A DNA stretch of 64,000 bases from Paraburkholderia sp. IMGN_8 (GTDB taxonomy: Bacteria; Pseudomonadota; Gammaproteobacteria; Burkholderiales; Burkholderiaceae): contig NZ_CP150901.1 in NCBI RefSeq assembly GCF_038050405.1, forward strand, positions 2,976,001 to 3,040,000. The letters run 5' to 3'. This document shows positions 46,281-55,206 of the stretch, in pieces. The stretch's first letter is position 1. Each line of letters begins with the position of its first letter. Under the pieces are notes generated by a model. It had not been told where the DNA came from. It saw only the letters and a list, made by a program, of their open reading frames with translations, and did no database searches. The position numbers and the translations under genes were made by a program.

Positions 46281-47024
46281 TCACTGCATGGAGTCGGGAA
46301 TCCCCGGCGGCCGGCCGCCGGTGGTCCCGTTGCCGTTAGCGCGGCGTACGATGCGACCGTCTTCCATGTAGGTGATCGAGTGTGCGAACTCGAAAATACG
46401 GTTGTCGTGGGTGACGATCACCACGGCCCGGTCGGGTGAGATCGCCACGCCGTGCAGCAGCTCCATGACGGCGCGGCCGGATTCGGCGTCGAGTGACGCG
46501 GTGGGCTCGTCGCACACGATCACGCGCGGTTCGTTGATCAGCGCCCGCGCGATGGCGACACGCTGCAACTGACCGCCCGACAGCTCGACCGGCATCGCGT
46601 CGGCGCGCGCGCCGAGCCCAAGCTTCTCCAGCAATGCACGGCCGCGCCCGGTGGCGGCACGGCGCGGCACCCCTGCAGCGAAGAGCGGCACCGCGGCGTT
46701 CTCCGCGGCGGTCAACGCCGGCAGCAGGTTGTACTGCTGAAATATGAAGCCGATGTTTTGCAGCCTGAACGAATTGGCCCGCGCCCCGCGCAGCGCATGC
46801 AACGCTTCACCGAGGATCTCCACGGTGCCGGCAGTCGCGTCAAGGAGTCCCGTGAGGACCATCAGCAGCGTGGTCTTGCCGCAGCCGCTCTGTCCAACCA
46901 GCATGCTGATCTCGCCAAGCGGTACATCCCAGTCGACGCCGCGCAGCGCACGCACGGACGTCTCGCCAGCGCCAAACACCTTCTCGAGCTGGCGACAACG
47001 CACCGCGTATTCGGTAGCACTCAT
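46281..47024 (-). CDS. ABC exporter ATPase (DevA/LolD-like)
   Basis: A 247-residue ABC ATPase. Walker A is GQSGCGKTT (44-52), the signature LSGGQLQRVAIARALI, Walker B VIVCDEPT with its Glu, and the switch His is in VIVTHD. FIFQQYNLLPALTAAENAAV carries the Q-loop. The arrangement is that of the MacB/LolD/DevA class that powers export of lipids, lipoproteins, drugs or peptides. The ATG at 47024 was preferred over further upstream Met codons because the family starts near EYAVRCRQLEKVF; it lies only 4 bases after the permease stop. Confidence 0.95.
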   Translation of the reverse strand: MSATEYAVRCRQLEKVFGAGETSVRALRGVDWDVPLGEISMLVGQSGCGKTTLLMVLTGLLDATAGTVEILGEALHALRGARANSFRLQNIGFIFQQYNLLPALTAAENAAVPLFAAGVPRRAATGRGRALLEKLGLGARADAMPVELSGGQLQRVAIARALINEPRVIVCDEPTASLDAESGRAVMELLHGVAISPDRAVVIVTHDNRIFEFAHSITYMEDGRIVRRANGNGTTGGRPPGIPDSMQ

Positions 47025-47028
47025 GGAT

Positions 47029-48168
47029 TCAGGCCCGGAACACGATGGCAGGCTCGAGCAGCAGCACCTTGCGGATGCTAAGCAGGCTCGCGAGGATGAC
47101 GACCACGAAGATGACCACACCGACGCCCACCGCGCTCTGCCACATCAGAATGATTCCGCGCGTCGCGGTCTGGTGCAGGGTCACTTCGAAAAACGCCGCA
47201 CACAACCCCAGGCCCAGCCCGTACCCGATGGCCGCCACGATCAGTGCCTGCAGGACGATCAGCCCGACCAGGCGCCGGTTGGACACGCCGATCGCCTTGA
47301 GCGCTCCGAATTGGCGCAGGTTTTCGATCGTGAAAATGTAAAACGTCTGGCCGGCGACGACCGTGCCCACGATGAGCGCAATGGCAATCGTGATGCCGAA
47401 GTTGACAGGTATGCCGGTATTTCTCAGGTAGTAATGCATTGTCTGCCAGAAGAAGCCGTCTTGTGTCGCGGCTCTCAGGCCGGTCGCCCGGCTGATGCGC
47501 TCGGCGAGCTGCTCGGGGCTGACGCCCGGCTTCGGTGCGGCCAACACGACGGACAGATATCGGCTCTCGCGCCCGATCAGCTGAACCGCGAGGCTATAGC
47601 GCGCGTAGATGACAGGGAAGGTGGTAAAGGGTGCGCCCGCATCGGAAATCGCGCCGATGATCACGCGATGGTCATTCATCTCGAGCGTGCGACCAAGCTG
47701 CAGCGGCTGCCCGGGAAAGAAGAAGCCATAACCGGCCTTGTCGAGCACGATCGTGTCGGGCTGCCGTAGCGCCTCTATCGAGCCGAGCACGATTTTGCGC
47801 ACCGCCCCGGTCAGCGTCGCATCGTCCACGCCCAACAGCACGCACTGCCGAAACGTACCGTCGGCCGCCTTGGCACGGGCCGAGCCTTTGTACAGGGGCA
47901 CCGCCCAGCTGACGGCGTCGACACCGCGCACCCGGAACAGCTGGTTGTCGGTCATCGGCGCAATCTCGTCGGCGTACGGCGTCTTCGGGTCCATGACCCA
48001 GACCGGGGCGTCGACGACATCCAGGATCTGGCTGCCGGTGCGCGCCATGATGCCGGCAAAGATCGAGGTCTGGTTCATCAGCAGAAACGACGCGAACGCG
48101 AGCGAAAAGACGAGCCCGAATAGCTTCGCGCGATCTCCGAACAGCATTTGCACGGCGACGTACTTCAT
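47029..48168 (-). CDS. ABC exporter permease (FtsX/DevC-like)
   Basis: A 379-residue permease of the FtsX/MacB type with one helix at the start (LFGLVFSLAFASFLLMNQTS), a periplasmic domain (about 50-250) and three helices in the last third, ending LLSIRKVLLLEPAIVFRA. The features fit DevC-like subunits that work with a HlyD adaptor, as here. The ATG at 48168 was chosen because MKYVAVQMLFGDRAKLFG is the usual opening; the frame is open upstream but crosses the TetR operator. It is the first structural gene after the TetR gene. Confidence 0.92.
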   Translation of the reverse strand: MKYVAVQMLFGDRAKLFGLVFSLAFASFLLMNQTSIFAGIMARTGSQILDVVDAPVWVMDPKTPYADEIAPMTDNQLFRVRGVDAVSWAVPLYKGSARAKAADGTFRQCVLLGVDDATLTGAVRKIVLGSIEALRQPDTIVLDKAGYGFFFPGQPLQLGRTLEMNDHRVIIGAISDAGAPFTTFPVIYARYSLAVQLIGRESRYLSVVLAAPKPGVSPEQLAERISRATGLRAATQDGFFWQTMHYYLRNTGIPVNFGITIAIALIVGTVVAGQTFYIFTIENLRQFGALKAIGVSNRRLVGLIVLQALIVAAIGYGLGLGLCAAFFEVTLHQTATRGIILMWQSAVGVGVVIFVVVILASLLSIRKVLLLEPAIVFRA

Positions 48169-48185
48169 GATGGCGTAATCTAAAA

Positions 48186-48201
48186 TATGACAAATGTCAT
48201 A
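48186..48201. promoter_or_regulatory. TetR-type operator before the exporter genes
   Basis: Perfect 7-base arms TATGACA and TGTCATA with AA between lie 17 bases before the permease start, between it and the TetR gene on the same strand. The size fits a TetR dimer site, so the repressor gene just upstream probably controls the exporter through it. Confidence 0.7.
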
Positions 48202-48236
48202 ATCTGCATCAACAAAGGCCGCTACGGGTGAATGGG

Positions 48237-48833
48237 TCAGTCCCGGGAAAAATTCGCGGAGAAAAAATTGCGGGCTGCCGCGAGCAAAGCGTCGCTTCTG
48301 GTCCGGTTGACGAGCACGCGGGACATCATTAGCACTCCAGACATCGCGGAGAGCATCAAGCCCGCTTTCTGCCATTGCTCACTGGCGCTCTGGCCTGGCA
48401 GGTAAGGTGCAATCCGGTCAATCAACCGGGTCGCACTTGCGGTGAAATCCTGACGGGTCTTCCGGTCTCGACGTGCGACCTCGCTTGCCAGCGCAGCCAT
48501 CATGCAGCCCGCTTCGGGATGATCGCGATGCCAGGGGCTGAGGTACGCGTCGATGAACGTCTGCAACCGCTCTTCCGGCGCAGCGGCGTCTACATGCTCG
48601 AGGAGCCACCGGGTCATGGTTTCGAACCCGTCGCGACTGGCTTCTGCGAGCAGCGCGTCCTTGTCGGAAAAGTGGAAATAGAAGCCGCCTTGCGTCAGCC
48701 CAGCGCGCTGCATGATGTCACGCATGCCGACGCCGTTGATGCCGTGTTCGCGATAAGCCGCAGCGGCCGCGCTGATAATCTTGCGGCGCGTCCTTTCGCT
48801 CTTGCCTTCCGGAATTTCGCGCCGGTTCTTCAC
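48237..48833 (-). CDS. TetR-family transcriptional regulator
   Basis: A 198-residue TetR repressor. The DNA-binding part (10-60) reads RTRRKIISAAAAAYREHGIN and VGMRDIMQRAGLTQGGFYFHF, longer than can be written in one run, with the recognition helix TQGGFYFHF. The C-terminal ligand domain has HRDHPEAGCMMAALASEVAR. It belongs to the large AcrR-like group that controls efflux. It lies upstream of and in the same direction as the exporter genes with a perfect operator between, so it probably senses a compound exported by the system. Confidence 0.92.
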   Translation of the reverse strand: MKNRREIPEGKSERTRRKIISAAAAAYREHGINGVGMRDIMQRAGLTQGGFYFHFSDKDALLAEASRDGFETMTRWLLEHVDAAAPEERLQTFIDAYLSPWHRDHPEAGCMMAALASEVARRDRKTRQDFTASATRLIDRIAPYLPGQSASEQWQKAGLMLSAMSGVLMMSRVLVNRTRSDALLAAARNFFSANFSRD

Positions 48834-49043
48834 GACAATGCCCCGCTGTGCGTCGCTTCAATTCTAGGACAAGAGAAAAATATTACAAGCGACCGATTTT
48901 AATCACCGGCAGGTTGTACCAGGTCGTGGCACCGCTTGTGCCGCGACGGCGCGAGATAACCCGATCGGTCGCCAATAAGAACCGAAGTGAAGACGTTGCT
49001 CGCCGGGAAAAAGTGCCAGCCGTAGCGGGCAACCGGGTGCTCT

Positions 49044-49979
49044 ACCGCGACGGCGTGCGCAATCGGGTTGTCGCTGCTCCTTCACCTGCCACTTCTTGCC
49101 GGCATGGTGGTGACGGGCATCGTCACCTACGCCATCGTCACTGCCGAACGGCAGGGATTCCGCCCGCTCGAACTGATCATCGGCGGCCTCATCGGGGCGA
49201 TCGCGCTCGCGTACGTGGCCGAACTGCTGATTGTGCCCGTCAACTTCGGCTCTGCCGCGAAGGGCTCACTCGTACCTCATCTGTCCGATTCGGGTGCGCT
49301 CGCCGTCGCGGTAGGCATACTCGGCGCCACCGTGATGCCGCACGCGATCTATCTGCACTCGGGCCTCACGCAAAAGCGCGCCCCGGCGCGTACCGATGCC
49401 GCCCGCCGCAAGCTGGTACGTTTTTCCAACGGCGAGGTCATCATTGCGCTGTCGCTTGCCGGCCTCGTCAACATGGCGATGGTCATCATCGCCTCCGGCG
49501 CGTTCCACGCGGGGCACCAGGACGTAGCCGAGATCGAGACCGCGTTTCATACGCTTACCCCGCTCTTCGGCGTTGGCGCGGCGGGTATCTTTCTCGTCTC
49601 GCTGCTCGCTTCGGGCGTGTCGAGCTCGGTGGTCGGCACGATGGCCGGGCAGATGATCATGCAGGGCTTCACGGGCTTTCGCATCCCCGTCTGGGTGCGC
49701 CGCCTCGTGACGATGGTGCCTGCCTTCGTGGTCGTGGCGCTCGGCGTCAACGCAACGGATGCGCTGCTCTATAGCCAGGTGGTGTTGAGCTTCGCGCTGC
49801 CGATGCCGATGATCGCGCTCGTGATCCTCACCAGCCGGCGCGACATCATGGGGCCGTTCGTGAACAACCGCCTCATGACGGCCGTAGCTGTGCTCGGCAC
49901 CGCCGTGATACTCGTGCTCAACGTGGTCCTGCTGTTGCAGACCATCGGCGTCTCGTTACCGGGGCTGCCCGCTGCGTGA
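49044..49979 (+). pseudogene. Nramp-type metal transporter, N-terminally truncated
   Basis: About 310 codons match the C-terminal two thirds of an Nramp (MntH-like) manganese/iron transporter: ACAIGLSLLLHLPLLAGMVV, the metal-site helix GILGATVMPHAIYLHS with its Met-Pro-His, and later GVSSSVVGTMAGQM. The first 130 or so residues are absent, including the Asp-Pro-Gly-Asn metal motif of helix 1, and upstream DNA has no match in any frame. A TTG start at 49068 is the only in-frame start. The protein cannot form the metal site and the gene is likely dead. Confidence 0.82.
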
Positions 49980-49980
49980 G

Positions 49981-50585
49981 GTGAGCAGGCGAAGGTTTCC
50001 GCTGTCATCGAGCAGCTCACCCACAGGTGGCTTTCCAGTGTCCATGTACACCAGTACCAGCCGGCCGGCACTAACAGCATGTCGCTCGGGTCAACTGTCA
50101 CGTCTGCGAACGCTGCCTGCGCGAACCGCGCAAGGCGCTGGAGGTTGGGCGCCGAGGCATTCACGTGACAAGGCTGCACGGTGTTGAAGGCGTCCGACGC
50201 GTAGAGCAATACTTGCTGTGCGGGCGCGAAGAGTCGCATCTGCAGGTGCCCCGTGAGCGGTGTGACGAATTCGTCCGTCATCGCCGCGTACAACGGTTGG
50301 GCCGGTATTGAACGATCCACGCGTACAGCATAGCTGTGCAGAGCCGAATGGTGCGTCGGGCAAATGCGGTAACGGGAGCAAGGCGGCGGGCGTGGCGGGA
50401 AGCCGCCATGTACTCGCGCCAGGCAGCGTGCTCATGTCGGGATGCCGCGTGTATATCCGCGCTCCGCCTTGAACGCTGCCGCCACTTGCATGAGCACAGT
50501 CAACGCCTTCGCCCCGCGTTTGTAGGACCTCCAGCATCTCGCCCAGCCGCGCCGACGTTCGATCGACGGTGCCTTGCGCAAGCAT
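49981..50585 (-). pseudogene. Decayed cupin-like (JmjC-type) gene
   Basis: Parts of a cupin-like domain protein are spread over at least two frames. The piece at about 49981-50320 shows FVTPLTGHLQMRLFAPAQQV and YASDAFNTVQPCHVNASAPN, then MLLVPAGWYWCTWTLESHLW. A second piece in another frame (about 50340-50585) has RHPDMSTLPGAS and LPLPHLPDAPFGSA. Together they resemble the N- and C-terminal halves of a cupin_8 hydroxylase-like protein. I assign it with moderate trust only; the frameshift makes it inactive. It converges on the truncated Nramp gene. Confidence 0.55.
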
Positions 50586-50970
50586 GTCGCCATAGCGGCC
50601 CTTCCATAAAACGAGGTCTCATTGCAGCGCGGATCAGTTCAGCACGCGACGCAGATGAAGTGGCACGCAAGCGCGCAACACGTGCGCAAATGAATAACCG
50701 TTTCCAGGCAAGGCGACAGGCGCTTGACGACCCGTTGCTGCCAGTCACTCGCTCATTCCGAGGGGCCGAAGACAAGCGGCAAGCGGCCGGTCAGAGCTCT
50801 TCTTCAGTCGGGCAGGGTTTGCTTAACAAATGTCAGCGTTCTGCTTTGTTCGGTAGCGGTGCGTCGCCGGGACTGACGCACCGTCCCCCTCGCAAGCTAG
50901 CAGACGACTCCTTTCACACGCAGGCGGAGCTATGTCCGCCGTGCCGCTGCGTCTGGATGACACCGTGGGC
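50586..50970. other. Intergenic region of 385 bases
   Basis: No gene is supported. The sequence lies between the decayed cupin-like gene and the end of the transketolase operon. Open frames give Arg/Ala-rich peptides without ribosome sites. No terminator hairpin with a T run was found downstream of the transketolase gene. Confidence 0.4.
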
Positions 50971-51975
50971 TCATCCAAGCCAGCCCTTGATGGTATCGGC
51001 CATGACGTTGGTCGAGATGCCATAGCGATCGTGCAAGGTCGGCAGCGCGCCCGCACCGAGAAACTCATCGGGCAGTGCGATTTGACGATACATCGGCGTG
51101 ACGCCTGCCGTGAGCAGCGTGGTCGCGACCGCTTCGCCAAGCCCACCGATCACCGAGTGATTCTCGGCGACCACGACCATGCGACCCGTGCGCCTGGCTT
51201 CGCGCAAGATCGTCTCGGTGTCGAGCGGCTTGATGGTCGGCACGTGCAATACGCCAACTCCCACGTTGTCCGCTTCCAGTAACTTCGCCACCTCCAGCGA
51301 GCGCATGGTCATGATGCCGGACGAGATGATTAGAACTTCGGCGCCGTCGCGCAGCAGCTTGGCCTTGCCGAGCTCGAACTGGTAATCGTATTCGTCGAGT
51401 ACGGCCGGAACGTTGCCACGCAGCAGGCGCGCATACACCGGGCCGTTATGCGCGGCAATCGCGGCCACCATTTGCTCAGTGTCGAGCGCGTCGCACGGAT
51501 CGATGACTGTCATGTTCGGCATCGCGCGCATCAGGGCAAGATCCTCGGCCGCCTGATGGCTTGGGCCGTAGCCGGTCGTCAGGCCAGGCAGTGCGCAGAT
51601 GATCTTCACATCGAGGTTGTCCTCGGCGATGGCCTGGTGCATGAAGTCATACGCACGGCGGGTCGCGAACACTGCATACGTCGTGACGAACGGCTGGGCG
51701 CCTTCATGCGCCATGCCCGCGGCCGCCCCCATCAGCAACTGCTCGGCCATGCCCATCTGATAGTAGCGGTCTGGAAACTCCTTCCCGAAGATATGCAGGT
51801 CGGTGTACTTGCCGAGGTCGGCGGTCATGCCGATCACGTTCTTCTTCTCCCGGGCCAGTTGGGCCAATGCATGGCCGAACGGCGCGGAACGCGTGACTTG
51901 TCCTTCGCCGGCAATAGAAGCGATCATCGCCGAGGTCTTCAGGCGCGGCTTCTGGGTGAGAGTGGTGTCGCTCAT
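50971..51975 (-). CDS. Transketolase, C-terminal subunit
   Basis: A 334-residue protein equal to the pyrimidine-binding and C-terminal domains of transketolase; together with the N-terminal subunit it makes a split enzyme. Visible features are VIGMTADLGKYTDLHIFGKE, the YYQMGMAEQLLMGAAAGMAH segment with the catalytic Glu, and TTYAVFATRRAYDFMHQAI; the C-terminal domain has VVVAENHSVIGGLGEAVATT. The start at 51975 overlaps the stop of the N-subunit gene (ATGA). Split transketolases move two-carbon units with thiamine diphosphate in sugar catabolism; the substrate is unknown. Confidence 0.95.
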   Translation of the reverse strand: MSDTTLTQKPRLKTSAMIASIAGEGQVTRSAPFGHALAQLAREKKNVIGMTADLGKYTDLHIFGKEFPDRYYQMGMAEQLLMGAAAGMAHEGAQPFVTTYAVFATRRAYDFMHQAIAEDNLDVKIICALPGLTTGYGPSHQAAEDLALMRAMPNMTVIDPCDALDTEQMVAAIAAHNGPVYARLLRGNVPAVLDEYDYQFELGKAKLLRDGAEVLIISSGIMTMRSLEVAKLLEADNVGVGVLHVPTIKPLDTETILREARRTGRMVVVAENHSVIGGLGEAVATTLLTAGVTPMYRQIALPDEFLGAGALPTLHDRYGISTNVMADTIKGWLG

Positions 51976-52814
51976 GCTTGTCTCCCTGCTTCGAGTGCTG
52001 CGAGCGCCAGTTGCCACTCATGGGCATCGACGCGGATGAAATGGTTCTTTTCCCGTTCTTCGAGAAACGGCACGCCGCAGCCCATGCGGGTATCGCAAAC
52101 GATAATCCGTGGCTGCTCCTTCGGATGATTGCGTGCAGCATCGAAGGCCGCCTTCACTGCGTCAATATCGTTGCCGTCCACGCGCTGCGTGAACCAGCCA
52201 AATGCTTCGAGCTTCTCGACGAGCGGCTCGAACGCCATGATCTTCGAGGAGGGACCGTCGGCTTGCTGGTTGTTGACGTCGACCATGGCGATCAGGTTGT
52301 CCAGCTTCCAGTGAGCGGCCGACATCAGGCCCTCCCAGATCGCGCCTTCATCGAGTTCACCGTCGGAGAAGAGCGTGTAGACGAAGGCGTTTGAGCCCTT
52401 ACGCTTCAGTCCCAGGCAGTGGCCCACCGCGATCGTGAGACCGTGGCCGAGCGAGCCACCGGACATCTCCATGCCGGGCGTGTAGCTCGCCATGCCGGAC
52501 ATCGGCAGCCGGCTGTCGTCGCTGCCGTAGGTTTCGAGTTCTTCCGGTGGCAGGAAGCCGGCTTCGAAAAGCGCGGCGTAAAGCGCGATCGCGTAGTGGC
52601 CGTTGGACAGCAGGAAGCGGTCGCGGCCTTCCCAGTCGGGGTTGTCGGGTTGGTAGCGCATCGCGCCGAAGTAGGCAACCGCGAGTACATCGGCGATATC
52701 GAGTGCCTGGCCGATATAACCCTGGCCCTGCACTTCGCCCATCAGCAAGGCGTTTCTGCGGATCCGGTAGGCGCGCTCGGCAAGCGTCACTCCATCTGAT
52801 GACGGACTGTTCAT
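51972..52814 (-). CDS. Transketolase, N-terminal subunit
   Basis: A 280-residue protein equal to the diphosphate-binding domain of transketolase. The thiamine diphosphate motif is SDGELDEGAIWEGLMSAAHW, with its later Asn in VDVNNQQADG; the His pair GQGYIGQALDIADVLAVAYF and SNGHYAIALYAALFEAGFL are also conserved. The stop overlaps the start of the C-terminal subunit gene. It follows the MFS gene by 44 bases on the same strand. Split forms are common in sugar and sugar-acid operons of proteobacteria. Confidence 0.95.
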   Translation of the reverse strand: MNSPSSDGVTLAERAYRIRRNALLMGEVQGQGYIGQALDIADVLAVAYFGAMRYQPDNPDWEGRDRFLLSNGHYAIALYAALFEAGFLPPEELETYGSDDSRLPMSGMASYTPGMEMSGGSLGHGLTIAVGHCLGLKRKGSNAFVYTLFSDGELDEGAIWEGLMSAAHWKLDNLIAMVDVNNQQADGPSSKIMAFEPLVEKLEAFGWFTQRVDGNDIDAVKAAFDAARNHPKEQPRIIVCDTRMGCGVPFLEEREKNHFIRVDAHEWQLALAALEAGRQA

Positions 52815-52858
52815 GATGTCTCCTTGATTTAAAAAGTGAGTCTTTGCAGCGAACGGTG

Positions 52859-54187
52859 TCAGCGATTGACGGTTTTGGCTGGCACGAGGAAAACAAGCCC
52901 AGCGCCGATGACGATAGCGACGGAGATAAAGATGAGCCCAGCCGTCGACTTACCGGTCAGGTCGTTCAACCAGCCGACGATGGCCGGCGAGAAGAAGCCA
53001 GCGAGATTGGCGAAACAGTTCACTGCGGCGATACCCGCTGCCGCGGACATGCCCCCGAGGAGTGCGGTCGGCAGTGACCAGAACTGCGACGACGAAGCAA
53101 GGATGCCGGCGGCGGCCACGCTGACACACACCAGCGATGCCCCGACTCCGCCCAGCATCGGCAGCGTTGCAAAGCCTGCCGCCGATACGAGCATGGGGAT
53201 TGCAAGATGCAGGCGACGTTCGCGATGGCGGTCAGCGCTTGCTCCCACCAGCGGCAGCGCAATGATGGCGCACAGGTACGGGACGGCCGTAAAGATACCT
53301 ACCCACAGCGGGTCGGCCACGCCGGACTTGCGGATGATCGTCGGCAGCCAGAACGTCAGCCCATACTGACCGAGCACGACGCAGAAGTAGATGGCAGCCA
53401 TCAACCACAGACGACGATCGCCGATGAAAGACCTGATCGACACATGGGCGATCTTGTGGGCGTTGTCGTTCGCCACGTTGCGTGCGAGGAGCGCCTTCTC
53501 CGGATCAGTGAGCCATTTGGCGGCAGCGATACCGTTGTCGAGATAGAGCAGGATGGCGACGCCAAGGAGCAAGGACGGCAGCGCTTCGAGGATGAATAGC
53601 CACTTCCAGCCGGCGAGACCCTGTACGCCCTGGAACGCATGCAGGATGTAACCGGACAGAGGCCCCCCCACAATGCCGGCAAGCGGAATCGCCATGAAGA
53701 AAAGGGAGAGAGCCTTGGCGCGCCGCGCCGACGGAAACCAGTAAGTCAGATACAGGATGACGCCTGGCGCGAACCCTGCCTCGGCCACGCCCAATAGAAA
53801 GCGGAGAACATAGAACGTTGTGGGCGATTTGACGAAGACCAAGCAGGCCGAGATCACAGCCCACGTCAGCATGATGCGAGCGAGCCAGTTTCGTGCGCCA
53901 ACTTTGTGCAGCATGAGATTACTCGGTACTTCGAAAAGGAAATAACCGAGGAAGAAAATACCGGCGCCGAAGCCATACACGGTTTCGCTGAATCGCAGGT
54001 CGTTGAGCATCTGCAGTTTCGCGAAGCCCACGTTGACACGATCGAGATAAGCGCCCAGATAGCACAGCATCAGGAACGGGATCAGGCGTCGTCCGACTTT
54101 CGCATACGTTTTTGATTCGAAGCTCGCCGGATCGGCGAGCGATGTAACATCGCCCGTCATTGACGGCGCGGTGGCCTTCGTTTTCAT
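52859..54187 (-). CDS. MFS transporter, anion:cation symporter type
   Basis: A 442-residue major facilitator permease with 12 helices. The opening helix pair LIPFLMLCYLGAYLDRVNVG and the loop GYFLFEVPSNLMLHKVGARN are hallmarks of the ACS family, which imports organic or sugar acids with protons. A central cytoplasmic loop separates the halves near residue 205. The start at 54187 was chosen for GGAGA upstream. As it sits between the SDR and the transketolase genes it probably brings in the substrate of this pathway, likely an acid sugar or hydroxy acid. Confidence 0.93.
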   Translation of the reverse strand: MKTKATAPSMTGDVTSLADPASFESKTYAKVGRRLIPFLMLCYLGAYLDRVNVGFAKLQMLNDLRFSETVYGFGAGIFFLGYFLFEVPSNLMLHKVGARNWLARIMLTWAVISACLVFVKSPTTFYVLRFLLGVAEAGFAPGVILYLTYWFPSARRAKALSLFFMAIPLAGIVGGPLSGYILHAFQGVQGLAGWKWLFILEALPSLLLGVAILLYLDNGIAAAKWLTDPEKALLARNVANDNAHKIAHVSIRSFIGDRRLWLMAAIYFCVVLGQYGLTFWLPTIIRKSGVADPLWVGIFTAVPYLCAIIALPLVGASADRHRERRLHLAIPMLVSAAGFATLPMLGGVGASLVCVSVAAAGILASSSQFWSLPTALLGGMSAAAGIAAVNCFANLAGFFSPAIVGWLNDLTGKSTAGLIFISVAIVIGAGLVFLVPAKTVNR

Positions 54188-54267
54188 GGTTGTCTCCTGC
54201 CATATCGCCCCGGGTTTTACCGCCGGGTGCATTGACCCATCCGCCGCAATCGCGACAGATGTCGTGC

Positions 54268-55017
54268 TTAGTGGATCAACATGCCGCCGTTGACGTCGAG
54301 CGTGATGCCGGTGAGGTAGGCCGACAGGTCGCTCGAGAGGAACAGGCAGGCGTTCGCGACGTCGGCGGCATCGCCGAGCCGGCCGAGCGGAATGCCCTTG
54401 ATGATGTCGGCGCGCATCTCCGTCGTGAGCTTGTCGCCGGTGATATCGGTCTGGATCAGGCCCGGTGTGATCGAGTTGACGCGGATGTTGTCCGCCCCGA
54501 GTTCACGCGCCATCGCACGAGCGAGACCGAGTACGCCCGCTTTTGCAGCGCTGTAGTGAGGACCACCGAAGATGCCGCCTCCGCGTTGCGCGGAAACGGA
54601 TGACATGCAGACGATGCTGCCGCTCTTTTGCTCTCTCATTTGCGGAATGACCGCTTGCGACATGTAGAGCGTACCGCGCAGGTTCACGTCGATGACCGCA
54701 TCGAAGTTGTCGGCTCCGATGTCCATCGTCTTCAACGGCTGGGTGATACCGGCGTTGTTGATCAATCCGTCGACACGACTGTACTTCTCGATGACCGCCT
54801 TGGCGGCAGCCATGCATGCGGCCTTGTCGGTCACATCGCAGGCGAGGCCGAGGTGTTCTTCGCCGAGGTCACGCGAGGCACTCTCGGCGTCCTCCTTGCG
54901 AAGATCCAGAATCACCACCCGCGCGCCTTGGGCGGCAAGCGCTTTTGCGGTTGCCTTGCCAATGCCACGCGGCGAGGCTGCACCGGTTACGATTACGACT
55001 TTGCTGTCGAGCAACAT
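54268..55017 (-). CDS. SDR-family oxidoreductase
   Basis: A 249-residue classical SDR with VVIVTGAASPRGIGKATAKA, the unusual Ser-Pro-Arg insert in the cofactor turn, NNAGITQPLKTMD, the catalytic Ser in VCMSSVSAQRGGGIFGGPHY and Tyr-Lys in YSAAKAGV, and the end LSAYLTGITLDVNGGMLIH. The start at 55017 (MLLDSKVV) was chosen over the ATG at 55029 because GGAGA lies between them. It is the first gene after the LysR regulator and probably oxidises a polyol or sugar acid for the transketolase. Confidence 0.93.
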   Translation of the reverse strand: MLLDSKVVIVTGAASPRGIGKATAKALAAQGARVVILDLRKEDAESASRDLGEEHLGLACDVTDKAACMAAAKAVIEKYSRVDGLINNAGITQPLKTMDIGADNFDAVIDVNLRGTLYMSQAVIPQMREQKSGSIVCMSSVSAQRGGGIFGGPHYSAAKAGVLGLARAMARELGADNIRVNSITPGLIQTDITGDKLTTEMRADIIKGIPLGRLGDAADVANACLFLSSDLSAYLTGITLDVNGGMLIH

Positions 55018-55206
55018 GTTTGTCTCCATCGATTACGTTAGTTGGTAGACGCAGTTTCAGCGCTTCAACCATCTCGATCAATGCAGTCTGGCTCAACTAT
55101 TGCTGAAGAATTTTCAGGTGTCGTCGCACCGTGGAGTCACAGGCATCAGAAAACAGCCCTTTCGCATAAGGCAGGGTGCCGGCGTCCCGCCTGGCGAGGC
55201 CTGGCG

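Noticed and set aside
44702..46339. A 545-codon open frame on the plus strand
   Set aside because: It is antisense to the efflux channel and adaptor genes, which have clear domains and signals; the frame has none.
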